A stretch of DNA of 64,000 bases, taken from NCBI GenBank assembly GCA_036172665.1, contig CM069871.1:4154001-4218000 (forward strand), given 5' to 3'. This DNA is from Prosopocoilus inquinatus. Its lineage: Eukaryota > Arthropoda > Insecta > Coleoptera > Lucanidae. The notes under the pieces were generated by a model. It searched no databases, was not told the origin of the DNA, and saw only the letters and a list, made by a program, of their open reading frames with translations. Positions 10,554 through 22,199 of this stretch are shown in pieces (the stretch's first letter is position 1; the number at the start of each line of letters is the position of its first letter). A program made the translations under genes and the position numbers.

Positions 10554-12590
10554 GTAGGGGTCGTTTATAAAAGAAAAAAATGTTCTGGCATGGTGATTCC
10601 TTGTACTATAATCGTTTCATCATTATTCAGATCGAACTCTAAAGAGATCATGCAGTTTTAAACCAACACACGCACCGAGGTCGAAAAGAAATCAATCTGT
10701 AACTGAACGAATAAGAATCTAGAAACCACAGCCACTGTTACAATTGAATGAGCTCAAATCGAAGCCCATTTCGAAAAAACTTCCATTATTGTAATTTAGT
10801 TGTTGGATTTTATAGTACGCAGTAGTTTCTTCCAACTTGAACAATTAAGTAGAAAAACAGAAGGCACTTCAAACTAATGTTTACACTCTAGAAAATTAAG
10901 GAACTTCGTACGACTTTGGTTTAAGATCTTTTCGAAATAACGACCTTTGATTTTCGATCTGCGAACGTTTACTTAAAACCGGTGGTATTGTTCGGTAGTG
11001 TCCGAGGTCCTGTGAGGATAAAGCGCAGGAAGTAAAAAGCCGGATAGCTCGCCAGAACGAATCCGAAATGAACATTTATGCCCGCTGAAATTCCGAGCGG
11101 TATACGGCCATAATTTAAAAGTATAATTTAATCGACAAAGTTCCGATCCGATAAAGCAGGTGTGTTTAAATGTATCGAAACGTTCGAAACAAAACCGTTT
11201 ATTGCTTCGCACCGCTTGCTCCAAATTTATATTGCGTACACGCGAAAACTTTGCCGTTATTTACGCGCGCGAGAGAGCGAGAGAGAGAGAGAGAAAGCGA
11301 GAGCTTACTGGCCTGTGTACACAATACTGGATTACAAAACTCATATCTGATACTTTTTTTTTAATTTTTTTTCATAGAACAACGGCGATAATTTAAAATA
11401 CCATACGCGTTCTATTCGAGCAATTATTCAGGAACCAAAAGTCCTTTTCTTATAACGTTCGAATATAAGGGTCATCCTAGAAGTTTAGGAAGACATTTCG
11501 TTATTGATTTCTTGAAGAAGAGAAAAACACAAAAGCATGACTGAGACTTGGGAAGGCCTTATTCCTTCCCTGGAGACAACTGTCTTGATAATAGTTTCCA
11601 ACGAAATTACAAGGCAGATAAATTTTACAAGAGGGGCCTAAAATTTTGAGTTCGACTTTCGATATTTGAATTTGTAACCTCCTCAGCATATCCACCAACA
11701 TTTTCTTCAACGTTCAAGACCTCAATGTCGATGGAATCGACGTTCTCACTCCAATATTAATTTCTGTTACTTTTTCTTTGGAGATCTTGTGTTGGTTTGA
11801 AAGTACTAGTAAAATTCGTTTTATTCTTCCTCCTTCAACCACATTCTCACTTCCTCATCTTATTTTCTTTTTCTCAATTCAGCTGAAGTTTCCTTTTCTA
11901 TTCTGCGTTTTCGGTGGTCTTAACAAACCCAACTTCCGTTTCTCCTGTTAATTATGTCACGCTTGAACAACTCAATGGCTTAGATCTTAGATGGAGATGG
12001 AGAAGGCCTGATGCCTTCAGCAAAAATAAATGCACCTGTGCTCAACGCTTCCTACTTTCCTACTTTTAAATTCTTGGGAAGACCTTCATGTTAGTGTCTA
12101 CAGCAATTTAAAATACATTCCCAATATTTTAATCAAACTGCCTTATTTTCTGGAGAATCTTGTCAAAAATCAAAGACAGATGGACTCACTGGTTCCGGTC
12201 AATCTTTCTTTAATGTCCAATAAGTTTGATCTTCCCTTCTTCATCTTGTCTTCTCCTTAGTCTCCTCATTCCTGGTCTCTTCTGCTTCATCTCCAATATG
12301 TTATGTGCACTTCACACTTTGTGCCTTTATGCACTTCATTATGCCTACCTTCATTTCATCATCATACGGAAAAATCATCCATACGATTTACTCGTTTAAG
12401 TATCTCTCGAACATGATTAAGAAGCGGTTTCTTAATGTTAAAAAAAAATCCTTGGTCCAATTTAATTTATTTAAGGAAATAGAACACTTAATTTTTAAAT
12501 TTAACATTTCATGTTTCAATCTTTTACTTTTTCTTGTATTCGAAATTCCTTAAATTTTTGTTTCGATTTCTAACAATTTCTTACTTTTTT
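10554..12590. other. Intergenic, GA microsatellite at 11266-11303
   Basis: A (GA)n-type tract of about 38 bp (11266-11303) sits in otherwise ordinary sequence and makes three overlapping open frames that are artefacts of the repeat. From about 11750 the plus strand becomes T/C-rich. No gene seen. Confidence 0.45.
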
Positions 12591-13490
12591 TCTTTTGTAA
12601 AATTCTTGGATTCAATTAGGTTCAATTTAGTCGGATTGGCTTGACCTTGAAACGTCTTTAATGTTGCGCATTTTGTGTTTAACAGAAGTTGAGTTCAATT
12701 GGGTTTACTTCAGAAGGGTTGGGTTCGCCTAGCATCGGTTTACTCGAGTTGGATACGCTTCGGTTGACCTTGAATATTCTTTTCATTTTGTAATTTTATG
12801 TGAAATTGTGTTTAGATTTTCTATGATTTTATTTTTTGATTTTTAATTTTTAAAATTTCTTGTTTCAATTTCCGAAAGTTTAATTTTCGATTGTTGATAA
12901 TTTCAATTCGGTTGGGCTGGGTCGACCTCGAAACGCTTCCTGCATTTTACTTTTTTTCTTGTTCCTTTAATTTTTAAGTTTAACATTTCATATTTCAATC
13001 TTTTAGTTCTTTTTTTAATTCCTTAAATTTTCTACTATTTTTGTTTCGATTTTTGAGAATTTCTTACTTTTTTCTGTTTTGTAAAATTCTTGTCGTGGCG
13101 TTGGATTCACTTAGATTCAATTTAGTTGGACTGGTTTGACCTTGAAACGTTTTTAATGTTTCGCATTTTGTATTTAAAAGAAGTTGTGTTCATTCAGGTT
13201 CAGTAGGTTTGGTTCGCCTAGCATCGGTTTACCTGGGTTGGATTAGCTTAATTTCGGTCCTTGAATATTTTTTCCATTTAATGATTTAATGATTTGAGTT
13301 TAGATTTTCTATGATTTAATTTTTTAATTTTTAATTTTTAATTTTTAAGATTTCTTGTTTCAATCTCCTAAAGTTTAAATTTCGATTTTTTATAATTTCT
13401 TACGTTTTTTATCTATTGTAAAATTATTTTCATGGATTGACTTCACTTAGATTCATTTGAGTTGGTTTGGGTTGACCTTGAATTTTTTGT
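12591..13490. repeat. T-rich degenerate tandem repeat, ~495 bp unit, with TGACCTTGA boxes
   Basis: The order GGATTCA, GACCTTGAAACGT, TTTAATGTT, CGCATTTTGT and GGTTCGCCTAGCATCGGTTTAC recurs at about 12605-12745 and 13103-13230, giving a unit of about 495 bp; a third partial unit ends at 13490. TGACCTTGA occurs exactly at 12642, 12765, 13137 and 13473. The 40.4-42.8 kb array carries the same kind of phrases. Confidence 0.65.
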
Positions 13491-13546
13491 TAATTAAAAA
13501 ATTTTGTTGGAAATAGTTTTTGATTGCAGCGAATCCCTCGAGCAGG

Positions 13547-13593
13547 CTCTGTACAGCTGTTTCAACCCTATATGGGGTTTCATCAACAGAAGC
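13547..13593 (-). ncRNA. Hammerhead-ribozyme-like motif (PLE-type), nearly intact
   Basis: On the minus strand: stem I TTCTG (13591-13587) pairs with CAGAG (13551-13547). The core box is TTGATGA (13586-13580), one change (C3 to U) from CUGANGA. Stem II AACCC/GGGTT is a perfect 5 bp (13579-13575 with 13568-13564) around CATATA. The GAAA box (13563-13560) is intact. Stem III is AC/GT around AGCT. The predicted cleavage follows A at 13552. The same sub-family as 3615-3661 is shown by the identical ACAGCTGTACAGAG tail and CGCTTCTG lead. Short-stem-III hammerheads are a known feature of Penelope-like retroelements; no PLE reverse transcriptase is seen nearby. Confidence 0.75.
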
Positions 13594-14796
13594 GTAGCCA
13601 CTGGAAACCCACTTTTCCACCCTTTATGTCATAAAAACAATGTCCCTTCAAAAGCAAATTTAAAATGTACTCACCGCGCTGCTACCCAATCAGGAACTCG
13701 ACGTGGAACTGAAATTAGATAAAAAAAATAAATAAACGAAATTGCCGAATAGAAAACTTATTTGTAATACTTACCCTACCTTTAAACGAGGCGTGCCGTT
13801 CTATCTACTTGCCGTTAGCCTGGAACCGACGCAACATCAGTCACAACATTGCACTGGTCACTGAAAAATAAATGGTAAAAATTTAGAAAAATGTGTATAA
13901 AAAAATTATCTATAAAACTCATTTTAGGTCACATTAATCTAAGGTGACCATGTCATAATCGAACTAAAGGAGACTTAAAAAAAAGTTACATTCTGATGTA
14001 TAAATAACTACATTTTCGCATCTCTTTAGACATGTGACTGTGACTTTTATTCTAAAGTCTCCTTTAGTAGAGTAGAACAGAATAGATAGTTATCATTTCA
14101 TATCAGGTGAGGGTCAGGGCAGGCTTAAAATTTTCCAGGGCAGGCTCGTCCCCCCTCCTTGCCCCCCCCCCAAGCTACGGCCCTGCGTAGATTTGACGAT
14201 TTCGTTCAGTTTCTCCATTATTGACATTTTTATAAAGTAAATTAAATTAAGAAAGTTACAGCACCTTTCCCGGCCCATTTTATGGTACCATCGGTAAAAC
14301 AAATGACTCTCATGTTTTCGAGATTTTCAATTATTTTCAACTTTTTTAATTTTATTTAAATTTACCATTACATCAAACTGCGGATAGAAAACAAATTGGG
14401 TTTCCGTTCGAGTTTATATGGAACATTAATTATGTATACGTGGAGTCCGTCGTCGGGGTCGGCGGGCCCTTATCATTGCCGGGGCCCGTCTTCCACGGGA
14501 CCCCTGCGAACACCGGCAATTACGGCACTGTTCGAAGACGAAAAAATTTAACAGATTTCAAAGTTCACACTTACCATTACACGATACTAATGCAGTTATT
14601 ATAATCACTCACACTGTTTTAATTTATTTATAATCAGGCGGATTTATTATAGACGAAATAAAACTTATACGTTCGAGTACGATCGCTCCGATTACCGATT
14701 TGTCACTGCACTAAGAGCGCAGGTATCTGAAACAAAAGAACGCGGAACGCACTCTTGCAGTTTTTTTGTTTCGTTTTCACATCGCCAGAAGATAAT
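13594..14796. other. Intergenic; possible hAT-type end at 14170-14185
   Basis: On the minus strand, CAGGGCCGTAGCTTGG (14185-14170) followed by a G-run resembles terminal sequences of hAT-type MITEs, but no second end is identified. A GC-rich patch at 14440-14510 contains GGGCCC words and short hairpins. No gene. Confidence 0.3.
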
Positions 14797-14920
14797 ATTA
14801 GGCGTTTACGATGATTGGAGCGGTGTGTACCGATTAATCTATTCTCTCACTCTTATTTGCATTAAACGCTTTCGTTCTATCTTACTTTTCCAGCCCGATC
14901 CATGCTCGTAAACGCCTAAT
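14797..14920. mobile_element. Small MITE-like inverted repeat element, 124 bp
   Basis: ATTAGGCGTTTACG (14797-14810) is the exact inverse of CGTAAACGCCTAAT (14907-14920). Similarity continues inward imperfectly (GATTGGAGCGG against the inverse of CCCGATCCATG). No ORF. Confidence 0.6.
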
Positions 14921-14997
14921 GCATCGACAAGAGAATCTGTTTTTATATAATTTCTTACAAAGAGGACAACGTAAAATGAAAACACCTACCACATCTT

Positions 14998-15010
14998 CAG
15001 TGGCGGCTCG
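14998..15010 (+). mobile_element. hAT-like terminal sequence (single end)
   Basis: CAGTGGCGGCTCG followed by G-rich sequence resembles the start of hAT-family terminal inverted repeats. A matching inverted partner is not evident, so this is a lone or decayed end. Confidence 0.3.
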
Positions 15011-15059
15011 TCGGGGTGGGCAAGGTGAGCAGGATCTAGGGTTTTCGGCTTCCCGGACT

Positions 15060-15340
15060 AAACAATTTTCAGGTGTCAAAAAAAAGAGGGATAGCCCCCA
15101 AGAGCTTTGGAGCCAGAAGAATTGCTGTCTTTCCAACATTTAATACCTGGTATTGTTAAATCGAAGTTTATTAGAGAAAATGAAAATTAGAATCTCGAAA
15201 TAATTGAGGTTGAAAAGTTAGTATGGTATGGGCACATGAGAAAAATGGCCAAAAGAAAGAAGGATAGCCCTCAAAAGTTCCGGAGCAAGAATAAATGCGA
15301 TTTTGCCAACACTTAACATCCAGTATTATTAAAAAGTTTT
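15060..15340. repeat. Two diverged tandem copies, ~176 bp unit
   Basis: GGATAGCCC-CAA-AG, GGAGC, AGAA, CCAACA-TTAA and A-TATT-TTAAA occur in the same order at 15089-15160 and 15264-15335. No coding content. Confidence 0.5.
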
Positions 15341-15654
15341 TTTGCTCAAGTAAAGACAAAGTTGACTTTATCTGTTTATAACAGTTGGTACTTTCTTTTT
15401 CTTGTTTTCTCAAGGGCCGTTTTCGCATCAACTTATAGATAGTTTTTTGGCTGCCTTGTTCGTCATCTTTTGGTTGGTTCTTAGTCGCAGACGTCTTTTC
15501 TTATACGGTAAGTCTCAAGTAATCTGAGTCAATGGTTGCGAGAACGCCACTGGCACACTTAAAAGCAAATCGAGTAGAAAAGAAACTGAAACTGATTTAC
15601 TGAGCAACTTGCTCTTGAGTACCCCATATTAGTCTTCCAAACAGTGCATTGACG

Positions 15655-16030
15655 TTTTGTTAGCTTCAGAAAGAATCAAGCCTCTATTAATCGAAGGTCA
15701 AAATTCGTTTAATCCATTTATAAACAACTATCCGTTTCGTAGGTCTTTTCTGGGTCAATTTTCAAAAGTATATTTGTCGCTTTTCTTTGAGCTTAGTAAA
15801 GCACCCTCCCTTCGATCGTACATTTACCCAACCAAACCCAAATACTGCGTTGAGATTTTATTAGCTTCTTTCTACTCATCTAAGTTGGTTCAAAATTGGT
15901 TTAATCATTTATAAGCAGCCATCTACTTTGTAGGTCTTCTCTGGATCAATTTTCACAATGTCTTTCTCTCGCTTTCCTTTAAGCTTAGTATGGCATCCTC
16001 TCTTCGATCGTATACCGTTGTGAACAGCAT
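15655..16030. repeat. Two diverged tandem copies, ~202 bp unit
   Basis: TTTTGTTAGCTTC (15655) and TTTTATTAGCTTC (15857) begin matching stretches. Each contains TTTAATC, a GTAGGTCTTCT-TGG-TCAATTTTCA segment, GAGCTTAGTA or its variant, and CTTCGATCGTA. Confidence 0.6.
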
Positions 16031-17120
16031 CTCTTCTTCTTGTACGGCTAGTCACAAGCAGTCACATGTCTAAGAATGCAATACTGTTCCTTCCCTTGAA
16101 GATCTTATAATAAATTACGCATCGTCGCTGTTGTTTTTTCTTTTGAATATCATCTACGATTGACCTTGTTCATCTTTATTTTCTTCTATTGTCTGAATTT
16201 GTTCCTCTTAATTCTCTTCTATTTGCCTTATATGTGCAATGTCTCTTCCTGCTCACAATTTTTGTTGCGAAGTCTTTAATGTTATGGTTTCTTTACATTG
16301 GGGTTTTGTTCTTCCTCTTCTGCCACCTCCCTTATTTCAAAAAAAAACGTTCACGCTTTTTTATTTTCTTTCTTCAATATATTGTTTTCTACTTGCCGCA
16401 TTTCCAAAATGTTTTTTCCAATAGTTTATGGCTTTCCAATATATTAAAGGGTGGGGGCCTTTCCCTTTCTTTTCCTCTTCTTGTAGGTAGTTATTTCAAT
16501 ATTTAGTACCTTTCTAGATCCGCATGCACCGTTGCAGCTGCTCCTATCCAAATTCTTATCTTTCATTATTTCCTTCTCGTATCTCTCATTATGAAGCTTG
16601 ATTTGAACGTGCAGGATTCCCCTGCTATGAGTGGAGCAGTTTAACTTGAAGGCTTCCGCAACTTTCATCCATAATTGAAGTGGATTCCATTGGAACTGCG
16701 TCACAATTTCTTGTTTCGTTCTTCATTGCACAAAAACTCCTCATGGCTGTTTCTCGTTAGTCGTCGAGATTAAAGAACGAAATGAAACGAAATCGCGAAG
16801 CGGTTCCGACCGAAAGCCAAATCAATTGTTTTGCTAGATGATATACTTTTCATCTTTATTTATTCAAGTTCTCAATATTTCTTCCTTCTTCTTTTTCAGT
16901 CGGCGTGCATTGTTGTTCCAAGATAATCATGTGTCTACAAATCTTCTTGGCATTTTAATTTCTTCTTCTTTGCAATTTTTCCAATTTATTGCACCAACGT
17001 CTGAAATTTGGAAAATCATAAAGGTCAATTTACTGTCGACAGTTGCCCTTGAACGGTCAGAAGTATGCGTTGAAAGGAAAAAAATCTGTAATGCGCATGC
17101 TCCAAATTGTTCTACGTGGA
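16031..17120. other. Pyrimidine-rich intergenic sequence
   Basis: The plus strand is T/C-rich up to about 16500. Open frames here (for example around 16189-16506) are hydrophobic only because of the T-rich composition. No gene seen. Confidence 0.45.
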
Positions 17121-17277
17121 TGGGCATACACATGATCAGGTAGGCTTTCGCGCTTAACTGAAGACTTGAAGGGTCTGAGGTAAGTGCAAATGTGTGTATG
17201 GTGAACTATAATAGAGAAATAAATCTTGCTCGCAGACTCAGGCAGGCGCGAAGGCCTACCTGATCGTGTGTATGTCC
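17121..17277. mobile_element. MITE-like element, 157 bp, 33 bp TIRs
   Basis: The left arm (17121-17153, with CATACACA-GATCAGGTAGGC and TTCGCGC) pairs with the inverted right arm (17246-17277), with a few mismatches. No ORF. Confidence 0.7.
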
Positions 17278-18093
17278 ATTAAGACTGTTCTTACGAGAAT
17301 CCAAACTCAAAAATGTAATAATAAAAGCTATAATTCATCGAAAGCTCGAGCTTCGTGGCTTTCGTTTCGAAGGAGTACAGGACCGGTCTCAACCTAGAAC
17401 TCGTTAGTAGTATGTAAATCCTTGTTAATATTACTTAAGTCGTGGTCCTCGTTAATTTTGCATAGTCAAAGCATACATGCATGCGCAAATTTTGAACGTA
17501 TGTTAATTGTGAAAATCCGGGTGTCTCGTTCCAAATTAATTACAACAACGAAATTCAAGCGCACGTCCGAACTCTCGTCGAAGTGCACACGTATGTCGGC
17601 TGCCGCAACAACTGTGCGACCTCGACTCATTTGTTGACTTAAAACGATTTAACTCAAACGTGTAAGCACAACATTGTCTGGAACACAAAATTGCTGCGAA
17701 GGTCGGAAGCGGAACGCGACATCTCTCACTCGTCCAAGGATTACAGGGGATTTGATCCCCGGCCTGCTCACAATGACGCCTGAATTCCTATTTATACGAC
17801 CGCCAACTAAGCCCAGCAAAGGATTAATCTTGCACATTGTACAAAAAAAAATATATATATATGTGCATTCTCTGCGTTTTGGCCAAAAGCTCATCAATTC
17901 TTATTATGAATTTGTAGAGCTTTATTAATCAACATATTCTCCGAAGTTTTTTTGGATGTTATTATTAACGAAAGGAAAAAAAAAGATAAATTTATTTCAT
18001 TATAGACGTTTTAATTTGCGAATTTCCCAATGGACTTTAAACAAAACTTCAACGGTAATAACCAAGGAGCGGATGACCTGAGGTTTTACTTAA
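17278..18093. other. No gene seen
   Basis: Ordinary intergenic sequence ending at the TTAA target site of the piggyBac element. Two overlapping antisense open frames near 17649-17928 lack motifs. Confidence 0.4.
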
Positions 18094-18223
18094 CCCATTT
18101 CCGGCCAGACCCAATCAAAGAAGAAAAACTTTTAATTTTTATAAATATTTATTGCTAGAGGAACATTAATAAGACACTGGAATAAAAAATAATCCAAATG
18201 AATATCAATTGTTGCTAATAAAC

Positions 18224-18245
18224 AACGTTGCGTATACGCAACGTT
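18224..18245. repeat. Sub-terminal 22 bp perfect palindrome of the piggyBac element
   Basis: The core GTTGCGTATACGCAAC is extended by AAC on the left and GTT on the right into a perfect 22 bp palindrome, followed by GGCCGA. Copies at 20327-20342 (preceded by GGCCAGC) and 20671-20683 (followed within 6 bp by GGCCGG) suggest binding sites for the transposase or a host factor. Confidence 0.85.
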
Positions 18246-18269
18246 GGCCGAACATGTGAAGTTTATTCT

Positions 18270-20143
18270 TTATTTATGGAACTGAAAGAAACAACTTGAA
18301 TGTAAATGAATATTACATTTTTTACATAAATAAATTGTTTGACTTTTGCATAATTTGCACCGCCGTCTACTTTTCTCTGGATGCTCTACAATAACATGTC
18401 CCACGTTGTCCAGGCGTACTTCGTTTGGGACAGGATGATTTGACGGTCTTCCCACTGCTGGTAACTGAATAATACTAATAGCGCTATCAACACTTTTCAA
18501 CAAACGCACTGCAATATAAGATATAAAGTCCAACTGTGACATATTCGAATCATTAGATATCTTATACAACTTCCAACAGTTTGCATAGTACTGTCTATAA
18601 CGTTTATGAAAAGGGGCCACCACCACTTTTTTCCTCTAATGTTTATTCGATAATTTGCAACAGCGTTATCATGTAGGTCAACCCCTCCCATATATTTATT
18701 ATATTGAGAAATTACGTAGGGTTGATTTATTTGAATTTCTCAATGATTTTTTCGATCGTATCTTTTAGCAGTAGTTGAACTGAAAAATTATTGCTAGCTA
18801 TCGTTACAAAGGCATTATCATTCCACCTCACAATATTAAAATTTGTGGATTCATCACAAGCTGTATCATAGGAACCTCTTCCTCTTTTGGCCAGAGACTT
18901 GGGAGCTTCTAAAGGACAATGATTTGTTCTATTGTCACGAATAGTTCCTGTGGCATAAACATTTTTAGCGTGCAGAGTACTAAATAATTTATAGGAAGAA
19001 AAATAATTGTCGAAAAATATTTGGTGATGAGATGGGGTTTCTACATCAGCAAGCAATTCAAGAATTACATCTCCTCCTAGTCCAAGTGATGATTTACTTT
19101 TCTGTTTCAAAAGATTCGCTCCGCCATATGGTATAAAACTGAAAAGATAGCCATCTGAAAAACACAAACACCATAATTTAAAACCAAAACGTACTGGTTT
19201 GCCTTTTATGAACATTTTGCAGGAGTGGCGGCCGAAATACGGAACCATTTGCTCATCAATGGATAAATTGTAACGAAATATTCCAAATTGTTTATTTCGT
19301 TTATTCATAGCTTCAAATAGTGGTCTTAGTTTAGCAAATTTGTCATTTTTGTCAAGATTTGAGTTATCAAATTTCGTTTGATATTTTTGAACTGATTTCT
19401 GCTCATTGAATTTTTGACAATTTCAATACCTTTATCCTCGTCTCTACTCCAGTACATATCTGTTTGTGGTACTATATGGTATCCTGAAAGAACTAAGATG
19501 CCGAGAAATTTTTTCAAATCATTTTTATTGAAGTTGAAATTTTGACGATTGTTATTTCTTGCATATTGTAGAGAGTAATCGACAATCATCGTCAACAGGT
19601 CGTCGTCAAAAAACATGAAAAATAATTCTAATGGTGACTTTCCTGCCAATTTCTCTTTTAGCTCTTGCAATGTCTCAAATTCATTCGATTCTGGTAGGTT
19701 TCTATATACCATATCTTTTTTTTTTGCCATATAATGTCATCGAAAGTAACTTCCTGAGTTTGCTGGACAAGTAATTTTGACCGGACTACAGAAAGAGGTT
19801 CGTTATCGGAATCACTTTCAGAGTCGACTGTATCAAAATTACGTTCTACTTCTACTTCAAACGTACCGGCTATTTCTTTATTTACATTTTCCTCGGAGGT
19901 AATCATATTCTCATCTACATTTTCCTCATCTGTCAAATCATCAACGTCAGGTGGTATATAGACTGCATTCACAACTACTAAAATAATTTACATATAAAAT
20001 ATATACTCGTACACATGTCAAAAACATGAAAGAAATAAAGATAAAAAAATCTCACCACTTCTTTCCTCTTCTAATTCTAATAACACTTCTTCTAAAACCT
20101 CCTCTAACTGTTTTTGCGTTAAAATTTTACTTCCGGCCGTTAT
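18270..20143 (-). pseudogene. piggyBac transposase (broken by frameshifts)
   Basis: This is a DDE_Tnp_1_7-type transposase that excises and inserts the element at TTAA. Exon 1 (20143-20056) encodes a coiled acidic start (KQLEEVLEEVLLELEEE). A 77 bp GT-AG intron (20055-19979) joins in phase to exon 2 (VNAVYIPPDVDDLTDEE, then an acidic stretch). All three catalytic aspartates remain visible: SIDEQMVPYFG, FFDNYFSSY and MGGVDLHD, followed by KKWWWPLF. The C-terminus has a Cys/His cluster (CKLC, CKKC, HLHSSC) as in the family's end-binding zinc domain. Frameshifts lie at the 11-T run 19715-19725, near 19375, near 18728 and near 18615. The expected start reads ATA at 20143-20141. The family call is firm; the gene cannot be functional. 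Confidence 0.93.
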
Positions 20144-20706
20144 GATAAATAGTAACACTGAGAAACACCCTCTCCCAAAGGCAAGCGCAATCAAATAATA
20201 ATAAAAATCCGAAGTGCAAAGAAATTTCCAACAGGAACGGACAAGAAATTTTACGTGTAACGAACGAAATATTCTTCGACCAGAATCAACAGGAATACAC
20301 CTGATCATTTTATACATTCGGCCAGCGTTGCGTATACGCAACACAATCTTTGCAAAGTTTTTTTTTTTTGTGAAAAATATTTTTTTATTGATGACTTAAC
20401 TCAACATATCGCAAGTATGCGTTATTGAACGAATAATAAGAAGACAAATTTTCAAAGTTGTTAAACATATCTACCCACTTTTCTCACTTTTTCATACATC
20501 TGCATATATTCCATATTTAGATCATTTTCAAAAATTTTTTCAGATGTTAATAATTTATCAAATGCAATAAATATTTTTTTGTGTGCACGTAAATTCCTAA
20601 TTAAACGATGCTTAACTAGATTTTGGTAATTGGATGTCTAATTATCATTAAAAAAAAAATTAAAATGTAGGTTGCGTATACGCATCATTGGCCGGAAATG
20701 GGTTAA

Positions 20707-22199
20707 GGTCATTCGAACCGTAATCATTATATTAAAATTATTTTTATGGAATCTTGTAAGTAAATTTATTGTATATTATATATACATTCATTCAACGACT
20801 TATAAGGTCTCGGGCAATGCAAATCGCCTGCATTCGTCATCAAAAACCTCAATTACGCCGCTCACTGGTAATAACTTTAAGTTAATACTGACTGTCGGTA
20901 TTTTTTTTTTTTTTTGAATGTTCTTTAACTTGTAGTAACGTACTTGATTGTTTACAAATCAGCAGCATTCGATTGCAATGTTTGAAATAAAATCGATATC
21001 CAAACTGCGCCGAAAGAAAAACGAAAAACAAACTCGAAGTTTAATTTCGGCCAGCGGCGGAGCGTTCGCGTGAAACTTCGGGCGGTTAATCAAAAATTCT
21101 CGAAACTACAAACAAGATCGGCCGAGCCAATCAGCAAATTAAATCATGATTTGCAGGCTGGTAGGACTGATTAAAAAGACCAATAATAACCAGACGGGCG
21201 AGCAAAAGCGAACGAACTGAGAACCCGACAAAGATCTAGCAATCAATGGAAGGAGTCCCGGCGTAGGCGTGTGTTTGTAGAGCCGGTCCCGGAAGCGTTT
21301 CCAATATCCTGATCCTTCGAGAATCCGACGCCAAGGAGTTACAGCGGAGGTAGATCCTCGGCGAATCCATTTCTGTCATTTTAGTCCACCTGGGTCTTTG
21401 AGCTCGTCTGGAATGCTCGGGGCATTATTTTCCTTCGCCGGAGTTTTTGTCTCGAAGTTCAGGTAATCTTTTATTTCATTTTCGATTTCTGTATTCAACC
21501 CCACAATTTGCTGCATTTATGAAATACGTCGCTGAACGCTCTACTTTTCAAAGTAAAAAATCTTTTGCTTTTATTCTTCAAATAATATTGAATATATTAA
21601 CTACATCATGAACTGGACAGATTAGCATAAAAAATAGTTTTAATCAGAATTAGAATATTGGTGTCCATATGACTTTAAATGGATAACAAATTGGAAACCA
21701 AAAATAGCTCCAAGAACGACCAGATTAATCAAAGACCGCAATCAACAAAAAAAAAACGAATCGCACCCCGCAATAAAAGTCTATACTAAAAGCTTGTAAG
21801 GGAGGGAAAGTTCGACAATAGTAATTTGCACGAGAAGAGAAAGAACATACCCGTCCTGAACATCAAGGACGAGTCATCAGAAACTTAAATCCCTCATCGG
21901 AAATACGCAGTTGTGATGAAAATATTTTGTTGTGATGCAAAAACTTTTTCAAATTAATTAATTAGGAAGAACCAATGCCTTAATTTGAATTTGAAATGTC
22001 AAATGCCACTTGTCAATGGTGTGTGCTATCACGTGACGGTGACGGCTGTCAGTAACAAGCCGTCAACAACCGAAACCGGAAGTTACCCACTCTAATCGTA
22101 TCGCCTAAAAATAAGTTCAGCATCGCCCATTCAAACCGTCATTCTCGATCACTTTATAGAATAATAACAAAAATTCAATGATAAATAAAGAAAAGTTAA
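20707..22199. other. Intergenic; unique-looking sequence 20940-21480
   Basis: The part at 20940-21480 has balanced composition and no repeats. It could be conserved non-coding DNA, but no exon or core promoter is recognisable. The rest is AT-rich. Confidence 0.35.

Larger units (their letters stand above)
18094..20702 (-). mobile_element. piggyBac-family DNA transposon, 2.6 kb, complete ends
   Basis: Both ends are intact. TTAA (18090-18093) precedes CCCATTTCCGGCCA (18094-18107), and its inverse TGGCCGGAAATGGG (20689-20702) precedes TTAA (20703-20706). TTAA duplication and cut-and-paste movement define the piggyBac superfamily. The minus strand carries a decayed transposase gene. Three sub-terminal copies of the palindrome GTTGCGTATACGCAAC or its half lie at 18227-18242, 20327-20342 and 20671-20683, each near a GGCC word. 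The ends match perfectly over 14 bp although the gene is broken. Confidence 0.95.

Noticed and set aside
11160..11396. Three overlapping frames rich in R/E
   Set aside because: Produced by a GA microsatellite read in all three frames.
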